DNA of 64,000 bases from Pseudomonadota bacterium (lineage in GTDB: Bacteria > Pseudomonadota > Alphaproteobacteria > Rhizobiales > Xanthobacteraceae), in assembly GCA_018971625.1 (NCBI GenBank), contig JAGXAJ010000009.1, positions 1 through 64,000 on the forward strand, read 5' to 3'. This document shows positions 29,731-40,308 of this stretch, one piece after another; within the stretch, counting starts at the first letter, position 1; the number at the start of each line of letters is the position of its first letter. The translations under genes were made by a program, and so were the position numbers. The notes under the pieces were generated by a model that worked only from the letters and a program-made list of their open reading frames with translations, searched no databases and was not told the origin of the DNA.

Positions 29731-31485
29731 TTACTCCGTGCCTTCGGAGCGGAAGACGGCGATCGAGACCGCCCTTCCTTGGGAGAGATTATAACCTTCG
29801 ATCCGTTTCGCCATGTTGTAGCGCAGACCAATCGCCTCGGCTCGCTGCGCAAAGGAACGCTCCGAGCGCGCTTCGATCAGCGCGAACCTGCAACTACCCT
29901 GGTTGAGAAAGTCAGCGGCGCCCGAGCCGTCGGTCAGCAAGGTCGATGTACCCGTCATGAACACCAGGCTCGGCTCCTGGAAGCCGGCGGCTGCCGCTTT
30001 CGGCCCGACGCAAACGACATTGCGCAGCGCGCGAGCGATTTCGGCGCTCGGAAACAACGGGGTCAACGCGGGGGTCACCGCACCATAAAGCGCCGCGGAC
30101 AGAAAGATCGCGGCAACTACGGCATTCAGCAATGAGAGCTCGGCGCGATTGTCGTCATAGAGCCACCACGCGAATAGTCCGAAGATCAGGGCCGCCGCTA
30201 CGAACGGCCACGCCAGGAACACCGGCTGCCTGGTCAGGATCACGGCGCCGACCACCGCGATCACCGAAATCAGCGCGGGGATCACGAACCACCACGCTGC
30301 CCCTCGCCGCAGCCATGACCGCGATAGTGCCCGCCGCTCCAGGGCGCCGACGGTGAGGATGGCGATCGCTGGGTAAAGCGGCAGCACGTAATGTGGCAGT
30401 TTGGTCAATACCAGTTCGAACACGATCCAGGACGGCACCAGCCACGCCAACAGGAACTGCACGCCGGATTCGCGCCGCGTCCGCCAGACCGCCGGCGCCG
30501 CCATGCCCGCGAGTGGCGCACCAGGCCAGAATGTCAGCCAGAACAGCAACAGATAGGCGCCAGGCGGTGCGCCGTGGGATTCCTGCGCCGCCAGCTTGCT
30601 CAGCATGTCGCCGCCGATCGAATCCGCGAAGAAGGCATTGCCGGCGCGCCAGAAGATCGCGACAAACCAGGGGAGCACCAGAACCAGCATCCAGATCAGG
30701 CCCCATACCGGACGCAGGCGCCAGATCCACACCGCTGACCGATCAAGGATCGCGAGCGTCGCGATTGCCAGGCCCACGAACATCAGGATCAGCGGCCCCT
30801 TGAGCAGGATGCCGCCCGCCAGCGCGGTCCAGAAGATCGCCGGCCAGGACCACGGTGGCCGCGCGGGATTCTCACCGCGTTTCCAGGACAGATATACCCG
30901 CGCCATCGCGCCCATCGCCGCGACCACGGTGAACAGCAGCATCGCATCGGTCTTGGCAAGCCGGGCTTCGACGCCGAGTAGCACCGAGCTCGCCATCATC
31001 AGTGCGGCGAGCACGGCGCCGCGCCGCGTCACGAAGCCGAGCGCCGCCCAATATGTCAACAGCACCGCGCCGATGGCGCCGAAAAGCGACGGCATCCGGT
31101 AAAGCCAGATCCGCAGTTGCGCGCGCGGCAGGCCGAGCGCGGACGCGGTTTCGATCGCCGCCGATTGCAGCCAGTAGATGCCGACCGGCTTCTTGTAGCG
31201 AACGTCGTCCTGGAACCGTATATCAACGAAATCGCCGCTCTCGACCATCTGCTTGGTCGCTTGCGCGAACCTCGCTTCGTCGCGATCGATCGGGGGAATG
31301 TTGAAGAATCCCGGCAGGAACAACAGCAGGCCGCACAGCAGCAGGAAAGCGATCGACCTGACATGGCTTGCGGTGACAAAATCAATCACGGCCGTGAGCC
31401 GGCTGCCGGGATTCACCCGGTTTTTCGGTTCACGCGGTTCACCAAACCGGGGGCGGGCATAGGTCTCGGCCATCGGTTCCGCCAT
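29731..31485 (-). CDS. GT39/ArnT-like integral membrane glycosyltransferase
   Basis: IDRDEARFAQATKQMVESGDFVDIRFQDDVRYKKPVGIYWLQSAAI; multiple TM helices. Confidence 0.88.
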   Translation of the reverse strand: MAEPMAETYARPRFGEPREPKNRVNPGSRLTAVIDFVTASHVRSIAFLLLCGLLLFLPGFFNIPPIDRDEARFAQATKQMVESGDFVDIRFQDDVRYKKPVGIYWLQSAAIETASALGLPRAQLRIWLYRMPSLFGAIGAVLLTYWAALGFVTRRGAVLAALMMASSVLLGVEARLAKTDAMLLFTVVAAMGAMARVYLSWKRGENPARPPWSWPAIFWTALAGGILLKGPLILMFVGLAIATLAILDRSAVWIWRLRPVWGLIWMLVLVLPWFVAIFWRAGNAFFADSIGGDMLSKLAAQESHGAPPGAYLLLFWLTFWPGAPLAGMAAPAVWRTRRESGVQFLLAWLVPSWIVFELVLTKLPHYVLPLYPAIAILTVGALERRALSRSWLRRGAAWWFVIPALISVIAVVGAVILTRQPVFLAWPFVAAALIFGLFAWWLYDDNRAELSLLNAVVAAIFLSAALYGAVTPALTPLFPSAEIARALRNVVCVGPKAAAAGFQEPSLVFMTGTSTLLTDGSGAADFLNQGSCRFALIEARSERSFAQRAEAIGLRYNMAKRIEGYNLSQGRAVSIAVFRSEGTE

Positions 31486-31524
31486 ACGCCGAAACCGCTA
31501 TGGGGACAACCGCTTAGGGCCTTG

Positions 31525-33783
31525 TTATTGAATTCGGACGACAACTGTGTCCGCCGCGCCCGTAGCGTCGATAACAGTGAGGTGGACAAAGCCGGGCCCG
31601 GGCGGGTCGATCAGGCGCTGACGCCGGCTGCCGATCTCTCCGGCCGTCACCCCGTTGACCATCATGGTCATCGGCAGCACGCCGCCGGTTACCTTCACCG
31701 GCATAGCTGAGAATTGTGCACCTTCGGAACCGGACGCGTCGATGCGCGAGCCGTTTAGCGGGAACTGGATGTGGAGCGCCTGATCGCTGCCGGTTCGCAC
31801 CAGTTCCCCCAGCGGCCAGTACCGCCGCAGCGGCAGCGGAAGCCTCGCATTGCTGGCAATCAGCACGCCCTTGGGCGGCCTTGGCAATGGCGCGGGGAGT
31901 TTTCCGGTACGGGCAAAGGAATCGAACAGGATCGGCGCCGCCGCGGTACGGCCCACCAGCCCGGGAACCGGCGCGCCGTCGGGACGTCCGACCCATACTC
32001 CGATGGTCATGCGGCCGTCGAAGCCAACCGACCAGGCGTCGCGATATCCGTAGCTGGTGCCAGTCTTGAAGGCGATCCGGTGCTGCGGGGCATTTTCCGG
32101 CGGTGGCGTTCCCATCAGGATATTGCCGACCTGCCAGGCCGCGACCCGGTCCATCAATCGCAGCGGATCGCGCGGCGCGTCGGAAGCGTCGATGAATTCG
32201 CGCAGTGGTCTGGTGGTGCCGAGCCGCGCGATGCCCGCGTAGAGCTGCACCAGATCCTGCAGGGTGACACCAACGCCGCCGAGACCCATCGCCAGCCCGG
32301 GCACCTCCTCTTTCGGCAAAACCAGATTGCCGCCGGCCTGCTTCAGGCGCGACGACAGCCGGCTGGCGCCAACCCGATCGAGCAACGCCACGGCGGGCAC
32401 GTTCAGCGACAGTTGCAGCGCCTTGCGCACCGGCACCGTGCCCTGGAAAGTCATGTCGAAATCCCGCGGCGCATAGTCGCCGAACCGGATCGGACGGTCA
32501 TCGATCAGGCTTTCCGGATGCACAAAGCCGTCCTCGAAGGCGAGACCGTAGATGAACGGCTTCAAGGTCGATCCCGGCGAGCGCACCGCGCGGGTCATGT
32601 CGACCTGCCCTGCCCGCTTGTCGTCGAAATAATCCGGCGAGCCAACCCGCGCGAGTACGTCGCCGCTCTCATTGTCGACCGCAATGATGCCCACGGATAT
32701 GTTTGGACCGAGCGACACGGCGCGATCATGCGCCAGCGCTTCGAGGTTCTTCTGTAGATTGGAATCGAGCGTCAGCGAAATGACCGGGATATCCTTGAAG
32801 GTCGAAACTGCGCGGTCGGCGGAATGCGGCGCCAGGATCGGGATCGACTTGCGCATCCGCGGCACCGGCACAGCCTTGGCTGAGGCGGCATCCTCGCTCG
32901 AGATTGTGCCGTCCTCGACCATTCGGTCGAGCACCCGATCACGCGCGACGCGCGCCGCGTCCGGATGACGATCAAGCCTGCGGTTCTCAGGCGATTGCGG
33001 CAGCGCGACCAGCAGCGCGGATTCCGCCAGCGACAGCCGCTTCGGCTCCTTGCCGAAATAAGCAATCGAGGCTGAGCGGATTCCTTCAAGATTGCCGCCG
33101 TAGGGCGCCAGCGCCAGATAGAGGTTGAGGATCTGGTCCTTGGTCAGCTGCCGCTCGATCTCGACGGCGCGCACCATCTGGTGCAGCTTGGCCGACAGCG
33201 AGCGCGCGTGCCGCGGCTCCATCAGCCGCGCCAGCTGCATGGTGATGGTCGAACCGCCGGAGACGATGTGGCCGCGTGTGACTAGCTGAGTTGCCGCGCG
33301 GGCCAGCGCCAGCGGATCGACGCCGTCATGCGAGTAAAAGCGTTTGTCCTCGTAGGCAAACAGCAGCTTCAGATAGGTCGGATCGACATTGGTCTTGGCG
33401 TCGACCGGCAGCCGCCAGCGGCCGTCGGCCATCGCATAGGCGCGCAGTAGCTTGCCGTTGCGGTCGACCACTGTCTGCGAAACCTGCCGCGCCTGCTGCA
33501 GCGGCAGCGGCCCGAGCGAAACCACCCAGCAACCGGCAGCAACAGAGAACGCAACGGCGACGATCGCACATGCCGCAGCGATGAGACGAACGGTTCGCCA
33601 CTTACCACCGCCGTCATGGCCGGGCCTGGTGGTCTGAAGGACGGCGTCGCTTCGCTCGCCTGCGTCCCGGCCATCCACGACTTCATCGGCGGCCGCAACA
33701 GACGTGGATACCCGGGACGCGAAGACGCGCTTCGCGCTTTTGCCCGGGTATGACGAAGTTGACGGTTGGGCTGGGTTGCTCAT
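31525..33783 (-). CDS. pbpC: Penicillin-binding protein 1C
   Basis: Transglycosylase YEDKRFYSHDGVDPLALARA; transpeptidase SPGSTLKPFIYGLAFEDG and KTGTSYGYRDAWSVGF; start overlaps upstream A2M stop (ATGA). Confidence 0.92.
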   Translation of the reverse strand: MSNPAQPSTSSYPGKSAKRVFASRVSTSVAAADEVVDGRDAGERSDAVLQTTRPGHDGGGKWRTVRLIAAACAIVAVAFSVAAGCWVVSLGPLPLQQARQVSQTVVDRNGKLLRAYAMADGRWRLPVDAKTNVDPTYLKLLFAYEDKRFYSHDGVDPLALARAATQLVTRGHIVSGGSTITMQLARLMEPRHARSLSAKLHQMVRAVEIERQLTKDQILNLYLALAPYGGNLEGIRSASIAYFGKEPKRLSLAESALLVALPQSPENRRLDRHPDAARVARDRVLDRMVEDGTISSEDAASAKAVPVPRMRKSIPILAPHSADRAVSTFKDIPVISLTLDSNLQKNLEALAHDRAVSLGPNISVGIIAVDNESGDVLARVGSPDYFDDKRAGQVDMTRAVRSPGSTLKPFIYGLAFEDGFVHPESLIDDRPIRFGDYAPRDFDMTFQGTVPVRKALQLSLNVPAVALLDRVGASRLSSRLKQAGGNLVLPKEEVPGLAMGLGGVGVTLQDLVQLYAGIARLGTTRPLREFIDASDAPRDPLRLMDRVAAWQVGNILMGTPPPENAPQHRIAFKTGTSYGYRDAWSVGFDGRMTIGVWVGRPDGAPVPGLVGRTAAAPILFDSFARTGKLPAPLPRPPKGVLIASNARLPLPLRRYWPLGELVRTGSDQALHIQFPLNGSRIDASGSEGAQFSAMPVKVTGGVLPMTMMVNGVTAGEIGSRRQRLIDPPGPGFVHLTVIDATGAADTVVVRIQ
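33612..33755. repeat. REP/MITE-like element inside the 5' coding region of pbpC
   Basis: CGTCATGGCCGGG...CCCGGGTATGACG, same layout as 133-275; 144 bp. Confidence 0.6.
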
Positions 33784-36700
33784 TTCGCCGGACGCACCTC
33801 GATGTTTCCCGTGCCGGTGCGGCCATAGCGCGAGGGGTTATACATGTCCTCGACATAGGCCTGCGGCAGCACATATTTACCGGGCGACACGGCACGCACC
33901 ACATAGGCGACCGTGAACACCGCTTTGTCGCTGGCGGCGCGGTCGATCGCCGCCGTGAAGCGATCGTCGCGGAATTCGGCGTTCTGCGGCTCCTGGCCGT
34001 CCTCAATCCAGTCCAGCGTGCCGGTATCGCCGGACGAAACCAGATGCGGATTGTCGATCTCCAGTCCTGCCGGCAGATAGTCTGCCACCATGATGTGACC
34101 GAATTCCGGCTTGGGCTCGGTGATCTTCAACACCACCGCGAAGCGATCGTTCTGTTTCGCCTTGGAGATATCGGCCGGCTTGCCGTCGAGTGTGAAATAA
34201 TTGCGTTCGATCTTGAAGCCGTTCGACGCCGCGGGCTCCGGCGTGATCGGCGCACCGCTCACCGAGATGACCGCCTGCACCGAGGCATCGCCGTCATTGG
34301 TGATCTTGATCGGCCCGCCATTCAATTCAGCCGCCTTGTAGCTGCGATAGAGCGCGGTCTTGACCGGCGATCCGTCGACGTCGAGCGCCATGCTCTCCTT
34401 CGACAGCGCGCGCGAGGCCAGCACCAGCCAGGCGTTTTCCTGGGTCGAGGTGTAAGGAGTCAGCCCGCGCGCGGTTTCGACCCGCAGCACGGCCTGGTTC
34501 AACGTCGCCCGCGGCGCATTGCCTTCGCTGGCAAGCGAGACCAACGCCGCCGCATCGCGCAACTGCGAGCCATAATCGACCCGGCCGAACTCCAGCACAG
34601 GCTTCGGCATCAGGCTGTCGAGCGCGGCGGCATAGACCCGCTCCGCCCTTGCCTTGTCGCCAACCAGTGCGAGTGCTGCAGCAAGCTGCGACTTCGCGAT
34701 CGAGGTCGAAAGGTTGCTCAGCTTGGTGTCGGCGAGATAACGCAAATCGCCGATCGGCGCCGCGCCGTTACGAGCCAATACGTAGAGGCCGTAAGCGAGG
34801 TTGGCGCCGCCGTCCTTTTCCGGCTCGTCAGCATTGACGACCGAATTCCGGATACGGTCGAGCGCGTTCTTGAACAACACGTCCGGCACGGCAAAACCCT
34901 TCTCGCGGGCGCGGGTCAGGAAGTCCGTGACATAGGCGTCGAGCCAGGCGTCGTCGCCGCCGGCCGACCACAGGCCGAACGAGCCGTTGGAACCTTGTCG
35001 CGCCAGCAGCCGGTCGATCGCATCCTTGATGCGCTGATCGACGGCGGTGTCCATCGCCAGATGCGCGCCGGCCGCGAGGTCGTTGACATACAACAGCGGC
35101 ATCGCGCGGCTGGTAATCTGTTCCGAACAGCCGAACGGATAGCGGTCGAGCGCTTGCAGGATCGTGGCGGCATCGAGTGCGGTGGAGAGGCTGACAGAGG
35201 CCGAGACGCTGCCGGTGCCCGGCACCAGATCGGAGAACATGTCCGGCGTCAGCGTCAGGCTCTCGCCCTTGGCCAGCGTCCGCACCGTGCGGCGCGCCAG
35301 GATTTGCGTCGCCGCCTTGACGTCGAGCGCATAGTGCCGCGCCAGTGTCAGCCCGTTCGGTCCTTTGATGTCAACGTCGAGCTGCGCCGTGCCGGTGCCG
35401 GCCGCATCGAGCGCCAGCGACATCGAGCTGCGCTGCCTGGCGGCGAGCTTGACGGTAGTCACCGCATTGCCGCCGATCTTGACCGGGCCGGACGCCTTGA
35501 CGTTGACGCGGTAATCGGCGGGCGCGCCTTCGACATTGTCGATATCCATGCTCATGGTGCCGTGATCGCCATTGAGCAGGAAGCGCGGCAGGGTCGCGGT
35601 CAACACTACGGGATCGCGCACCGTGACATCGGTGGTGGCGCGGCCGAGTTTCGTTGCAGTCCACGCCACCGCCATCACCCGCGCCGTGCCAGCGAATTCG
35701 GGAATGTCGAAGCTGATCTCGGCGGTGCCATCGGCACCAACCGTGACGATGCCGGAATACAACGCCAGCGGCTTTTGCGTCGGCGGGCTGCCCTGCAGCT
35801 CAGCGCCGGCGCTATCCCCGCCCGTCTTGAGCTGGCCGCGAGTGCCCTGCATGCCATCGATCAACTGGCCGTAGATGTCGCGTATCTCGGCCGTCAGGCG
35901 GCGCTGGCCGAGATAGTAGTCATCGGGCGCCGGCGGCTTGTAATTGGTCAGATTGAGAATGCCGACATCAACCGCGGCAACGACGACCTTGGCGTCTTCG
36001 CCGGGGCTCAAGCCGCCAAGCTTGACCGGAATCTTCAGCGTGGAGTTCGGACGCACCAGGGCTGCCGGCGACAGATTGACCTGCAGCGTGCGCGCCGTCC
36101 TGTCGATGCCGAACCATTTCAGGCCGATCGCCCGGCCCGGCATCCGCAACGCCGCGGTATCCATTGGGCGGCGCAGGGTCGCCACCACATAGGCGCCGGT
36201 GCCCCAATCCTTGCCGATGGGGATTTTCACTTGAGCAGTGCCTTCCTTGACGTCTGAAGTCTGCGTCGTCAGCAGCCGATCGCCCAGCACGTTGACGGTC
36301 AGCTTGCCGGCCGTGCGCGCATTGACGGTCACCGTCATGGTGTCGCCGGACTGGTAGTCCTGCTTGTCGATCGAAGTCTCCAGCAGGTCCGGTGTGTCGG
36401 CCGAGCCGTCGGAATACCAGCCGACATCGAACTGCACCGAGGTGATCGGGCCATCGGCCTCATTCGACTTTACGTCGAGCCGGTAGCGGCCCGGCTGCGG
36501 CGACAGCGTCAAATGCGCCGGCTTGTCTGCGGCGACGGTGAGATCGCCGTCCGCCACCCGCGTCGTGGTCTTGACCGGCTCGAAGTCCCACGACGAATTC
36601 TGCCGGTACCACTGGTAATGCGATTCAAGTTTCAAGAGCTCGTAACGCAGGCCATCGCGCGCCAGCGATTTGCCGTCGGACGAGACGAACACCACGTCGA

Positions 36701-38987
36701 AATTGGCCTTGTCACCTTCCGCCACGTTGTTGTCAGCGAATAGCGGCTTGACGCCGATCATCGCGCTGGTTGGCGCGATCGGCAGCACCAGCTTGCGTTC
36801 GACGGCGCGGCCGCCGGCCTCCGCCATGCGGATGAAGATCTGGGCCTCCTGCGGACGGGTCGAGGTCGGCGCTTTGGCCAGGCTCACCGGGAAGGTTGCC
36901 GTGCCCTTATCGTCGGATTCCGGCAGGTTCTCGATCGGGGTGCGCTCGTTGCTGGCGGTTTCCTCATCGTCGACGCCGAACTGGTAGCCGGCATAGCCCG
37001 GTCGGGCCTGGGCCGGGGCGACCAGGATGTCGCCCTCGAGCTGCAGGCCGGAAGCCGGTGCGCCATAGAGGAAATGGCCATCCACCTTAACTTCTGCAGG
37101 AGCATCAACCTTGATGGCTTTGTCCTTGCTGGATAAGTCGAATTCGATCCGCTCGGGGATATAATCCTCGACCATGAAGGTGGTTTCGCCGACCGGCGCA
37201 GCCTTTGGATCGGTGAACGCCCGCACCCGCCAAGTGCCGGCCGGGACGGCCGAATTTAGCGCCACGGACAGGCTGCGGCCACCGGCGCCCTGGTCCGTCA
37301 GCACGGCGCGGCGGAATTCGACACCGTCCGGACGCTCGATCACGAGGGTCAGCGGCCCGCTGGTCACGGCATTGCCCAAACCGTCGCGCAGCAGCGCGGT
37401 GAGATGGACGGTCTCGTTGGAGCGGTAGACCCCGCGCTCGGCATAGACAAAGGCGTCGGCGCCGGCGGGTACGGCCCTGCCTGAAACGCCGCGATCCGAC
37501 AGATCGAACGCATCGGTCTTCAGGCTCAGAAAGGCATAGTCAGCCTTGTCGCTGGTCACCGTGAGCATCGCCGGCGACAGGCCGCCCTCGCCGCGCGCAA
37601 GGCCAGCCTCAAACAGCACATGGCCCGACGCGTCGGTCTTGCGGGCAGCCAAGACTTCATTGTTGCGCGCGATCAGGCGCACTTCGGCGTTGGCGACCGC
37701 ATCGGTCGAGGCCAGCGAATTGACGAAGACGTGGATGCCGTCATTGCCGGAAAACGCCGTTAGACCCATGTCGGAAACGATGAACCATTGGGTGGCAAGC
37801 TGGCCGTCATCGTCGCTCGCCGCCGGCCCCTTGGGGGCAGCGGTCATCACATAGATGCCGGGCTGCAAATCGCCAAGCGCCTCGTCGACCGGGAACGCGG
37901 TGGTGACGTCCTGGTTCAGCGTGGTTGCGGTCGCAAGCTCACCCGACCAGACTTTGACGCCACGCTCATTGCCGAGATCGGAGAGCTGGTAGCTGCTCAG
38001 TGATTGCTGGAAGTCCGAGCCGATCACCGTGTTGATCAAATTGCGGTCGCCGATCCGGAATACGTTGACATTCACTGATGGCGTGTTGACGCTGACCACG
38101 GGAATGCCGCGTTGACCGGTGCGCGGCAGCACATAGGCGCGTCCGGTGAATCGTACGAACGGCTTGCGGTCGCGCACATAGATGTTGAACTCGGCCGATT
38201 TCGGCAGGGTTTCCTTCACCGTCGACGGCAGGCCCGTGCGCAGATTGATATTGTAACGTTCGCCGTGCTTGAGGCCGTCGACGCAGAGCTGCTTGCCTTC
38301 CGCCGACAGGGCCGGCTTGTCATTGCCGGCCAGCGCCAGGAACGGGCCGAAATCGGTGCGCTTGGCGAGATCCTCGGAGAACTGGAAGCAGGCCCGGGGC
38401 GAGGCGGAATCCGAATCCACCGTGTAATCCAGCAGCCGGAAGCCGTGCTCGTCGCGCATCTTTTCATATTGGCCGCGCACGTCGGCGACCTCGCGCAGGT
38501 CGAGCGACAACCGCAACGCGTCCAGCGCCGGCCGCCACAGCTTGCGCTCGGACATCGATTGGCCGAGCACGGCCAACGCATCGGCCTCCGCCGCCGGATT
38601 CCCGGCGCGCTGGTAGGCGATGTAGGCCGCCGTCGAAGCCCGCTCCAGCAGGAAGGTCTGCTCGCTGGAATTCGACGGCTTGACCTGGAAAATGGTGCGG
38701 GCGAGCCGCAGCCAGTTGGCGCTGTCGTCGGGCGAGGTCGCTGCAATCTGCCCGAGGATTTGCAGCCCGGTGCGGAGATCGTTCCGCTTGAAGGCGGTAT
38801 CGGCGTCGGTCCGCAGGGCTGCCCCCGACTTCGACACCGGCCCAGCCTCGCTCTTGATCTGGGCCTCCAGCTTGATCGCTGAATCGGCCAGATCGTCGCG
38901 CTTGAACGCTTTGTCAGCTGCCTGCGCCGTGACGAGACCGAACGCCAACGTGACGCAGATTGTCACGGCGCGAACAAAACCGATCAT
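33780..38987 (-). CDS. Alpha-2-macroglobulin family lipoprotein-like protein (YfhM-like)
   Basis: Very long protein with MG domains, SAYVYAERGVYRSNETVHLTALLRD-type segment and PYGCSEQ-like RYPFGCSEQITSRAMPLLYV; pairs with pbpC. Confidence 0.9.
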   Translation of the reverse strand: MIGFVRAVTICVTLAFGLVTAQAADKAFKRDDLADSAIKLEAQIKSEAGPVSKSGAALRTDADTAFKRNDLRTGLQILGQIAATSPDDSANWLRLARTIFQVKPSNSSEQTFLLERASTAAYIAYQRAGNPAAEADALAVLGQSMSERKLWRPALDALRLSLDLREVADVRGQYEKMRDEHGFRLLDYTVDSDSASPRACFQFSEDLAKRTDFGPFLALAGNDKPALSAEGKQLCVDGLKHGERYNINLRTGLPSTVKETLPKSAEFNIYVRDRKPFVRFTGRAYVLPRTGQRGIPVVSVNTPSVNVNVFRIGDRNLINTVIGSDFQQSLSSYQLSDLGNERGVKVWSGELATATTLNQDVTTAFPVDEALGDLQPGIYVMTAAPKGPAASDDDGQLATQWFIVSDMGLTAFSGNDGIHVFVNSLASTDAVANAEVRLIARNNEVLAARKTDASGHVLFEAGLARGEGGLSPAMLTVTSDKADYAFLSLKTDAFDLSDRGVSGRAVPAGADAFVYAERGVYRSNETVHLTALLRDGLGNAVTSGPLTLVIERPDGVEFRRAVLTDQGAGGRSLSVALNSAVPAGTWRVRAFTDPKAAPVGETTFMVEDYIPERIEFDLSSKDKAIKVDAPAEVKVDGHFLYGAPASGLQLEGDILVAPAQARPGYAGYQFGVDDEETASNERTPIENLPESDDKGTATFPVSLAKAPTSTRPQEAQIFIRMAEAGGRAVERKLVLPIAPTSAMIGVKPLFADNNVAEGDKANFDVVFVSSDGKSLARDGLRYELLKLESHYQWYRQNSSWDFEPVKTTTRVADGDLTVAADKPAHLTLSPQPGRYRLDVKSNEADGPITSVQFDVGWYSDGSADTPDLLETSIDKQDYQSGDTMTVTVNARTAGKLTVNVLGDRLLTTQTSDVKEGTAQVKIPIGKDWGTGAYVVATLRRPMDTAALRMPGRAIGLKWFGIDRTARTLQVNLSPAALVRPNSTLKIPVKLGGLSPGEDAKVVVAAVDVGILNLTNYKPPAPDDYYLGQRRLTAEIRDIYGQLIDGMQGTRGQLKTGGDSAGAELQGSPPTQKPLALYSGIVTVGADGTAEISFDIPEFAGTARVMAVAWTATKLGRATTDVTVRDPVVLTATLPRFLLNGDHGTMSMDIDNVEGAPADYRVNVKASGPVKIGGNAVTTVKLAARQRSSMSLALDAAGTGTAQLDVDIKGPNGLTLARHYALDVKAATQILARRTVRTLAKGESLTLTPDMFSDLVPGTGSVSASVSLSTALDAATILQALDRYPFGCSEQITSRAMPLLYVNDLAAGAHLAMDTAVDQRIKDAIDRLLARQGSNGSFGLWSAGGDDAWLDAYVTDFLTRAREKGFAVPDVLFKNALDRIRNSVVNADEPEKDGGANLAYGLYVLARNGAAPIGDLRYLADTKLSNLSTSIAKSQLAAALALVGDKARAERVYAAALDSLMPKPVLEFGRVDYGSQLRDAAALVSLASEGNAPRATLNQAVLRVETARGLTPYTSTQENAWLVLASRALSKESMALDVDGSPVKTALYRSYKAAELNGGPIKITNDGDASVQAVISVSGAPITPEPAASNGFKIERNYFTLDGKPADISKAKQNDRFAVVLKITEPKPEFGHIMVADYLPAGLEIDNPHLVSSGDTGTLDWIEDGQEPQNAEFRDDRFTAAIDRAASDKAVFTVAYVVRAVSPGKYVLPQAYVEDMYNPSRYGRTGTGNIEVRPAK

Positions 38988-39290
38988 GATGGAACTCCCG
39001 GGCGCGGACGAACGCCGCCAATTGAAGTATTGAACAGAAATGCGCGAAAAGGTGACAGACTCATGGCCACGGAAGGGATAGCGAAAAGTCGCATGCGACA
39101 TGGCTCAAGGCAAATTTCGCGCGGATTCCCGAACCGGGCGCGCAGCTTTGCAATTAAGGCGGGCCGGCAGCCCGGTCCGCTGTCCTGCTTGGTCGACGGA
39201 GCCATCAAAATGGTTCGGAACAGGCTTGGCGGAGTTGCGGATTTTTCATATTGGCAATGGTAAAAGGCTCCCGCGACCGCGTCGCCGGAC

Positions 39291-39367
39291 GGTCCCATAG
39301 CTCAACTGGATAGAGTAACGGATTTCTACTCCGTGGGTTGCAGGTTCGAATCCTGCTGGGATCGCCA
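39291..39367 (+). tRNA. tRNA-Arg (TCT)
   Basis: GGTCCCATAGCTCAACTGGATAGAGTAACGGATTTCTACTCCGTGGGTTGCAGGTTCGAATCCTGCTGGGATCGCCA. Confidence 0.95.
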
Positions 39368-39371
39368 CTAA
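39351..39371 (+). repeat. Putative attL: 21-bp direct repeat at the tRNA-Arg 3' end
   Basis: TCCTGCTGGGATCGCCACTAA identical to 40632-40652. Confidence 0.6.
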
Positions 39372-39697
39372 ATCGGGGGGTGCTGATCTATTTTAGACCC
39401 GCCTTGATGGCTTCCTGCGCTGAGGTCCGCTTGACACCGAGGACGCGGGCGGCAGCACGAACGCCGCCTTCGTGGCCACGCCCGGTCGAAAATGGCCGGA
39501 CTGCGGCCACTTTGTTTTTTCGTCCCCCTGATCCATTCCGCGACCTGCTCGTTCCTGCTGGAGCTTCGTCAGTTCGACCCGTGCAGGCTTGCGGCGAAGC
39601 CTCCCGGACCGCCCGAAACCTTTAGAAGGCTTCGGAACATAAATCCATGACAGACGTTCGTTCAGGCTTGGGGCTGGGATAACAAAGGAGGAAGGTC

Positions 39698-40057
39698 ATG
39701 CACGAACAAAAAGATCACGGCATACCTGAAAAAAATCACGGCACACCTGAACAAGAAAATTACCGCATAGGCGCCACGACTGAACAAAGTAACGCCGGCG
39801 GCCTCCGCCAGCCGCGCGGCCCAGGCGGCCAGCAACTGCCCGGCCACGAGACGTCACGGACGGGCGGTGGTCAATATACGCGGGACCAGATGACGCTAGG
39901 AGATGTGACCGACGATAGCGATGGCCACCATCAACCGCCCGGCCGGGAGTCGTTGCCCGGCGAGATCTTAAGGGTCGACCAGCCGAAGCCCGGATACGGA
40001 CAAGACAATGTGGCCGACGAGGATGAGATGTGGCAAAGTGAAGGCATAGGGACGTGA
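39698..40057 (+). CDS. Hydrophilic orphan hypothetical protein
   Basis: 119 aa MHEQKDHGIPEKNHGTPEQENYRIGATTEQ...; followed by a strong terminator hairpin. Confidence 0.55.
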   Translation: MHEQKDHGIPEKNHGTPEQENYRIGATTEQSNAGGLRQPRGPGGQQLPGHETSRTGGGQYTRDQMTLGDVTDDSDGHHQPPGRESLPGEILRVDQPKPGYGQDNVADEDEMWQSEGIGT

Positions 40058-40127
40058 CGAAACCGCGGGTCAGGCCGAGCTCTTTCGAGGCTTTTCGGAT
40101 GCCTGTCTCGCGTGGCTGTTATCTGCC

Positions 40128-40165
40128 AGAACAGGTGGCGCAACCTGCGCCACCTGTTCTTTTTT
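40128..40165 (+). terminator. Rho-independent terminator
   Basis: AGAACAGGTGGCGCA-ACC-TGCGCCACCTGTTCT followed by TTTTT; 15-bp perfect stem. Confidence 0.85.
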
Positions 40166-40308
40166 GCTCACCAGCCCGACCCACTTCGCGATTTGCTCGC
40201 AACGCTCCTGAACGCTGAACTCGGGGCGGTGCAGATTACAGATCCTTTTTCCTCTTCGCGGATTACGGCATCCTTGCGGCCTAGCCCTTCGCCCGATTGA
40301 TCCACAAT

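Noticed and set aside
33750-36257. 835-aa plus-strand ORF
   Set aside because: Antisense to the alpha-2-macroglobulin gene; Arg/His-rich shadow ORF.
39338-39625. ORF beginning MQVRILLGSPLNRG over the tRNA-Arg 3' end
   Set aside because: Starts inside the tRNA (typical spurious QVRILLGSP translation); no further support.
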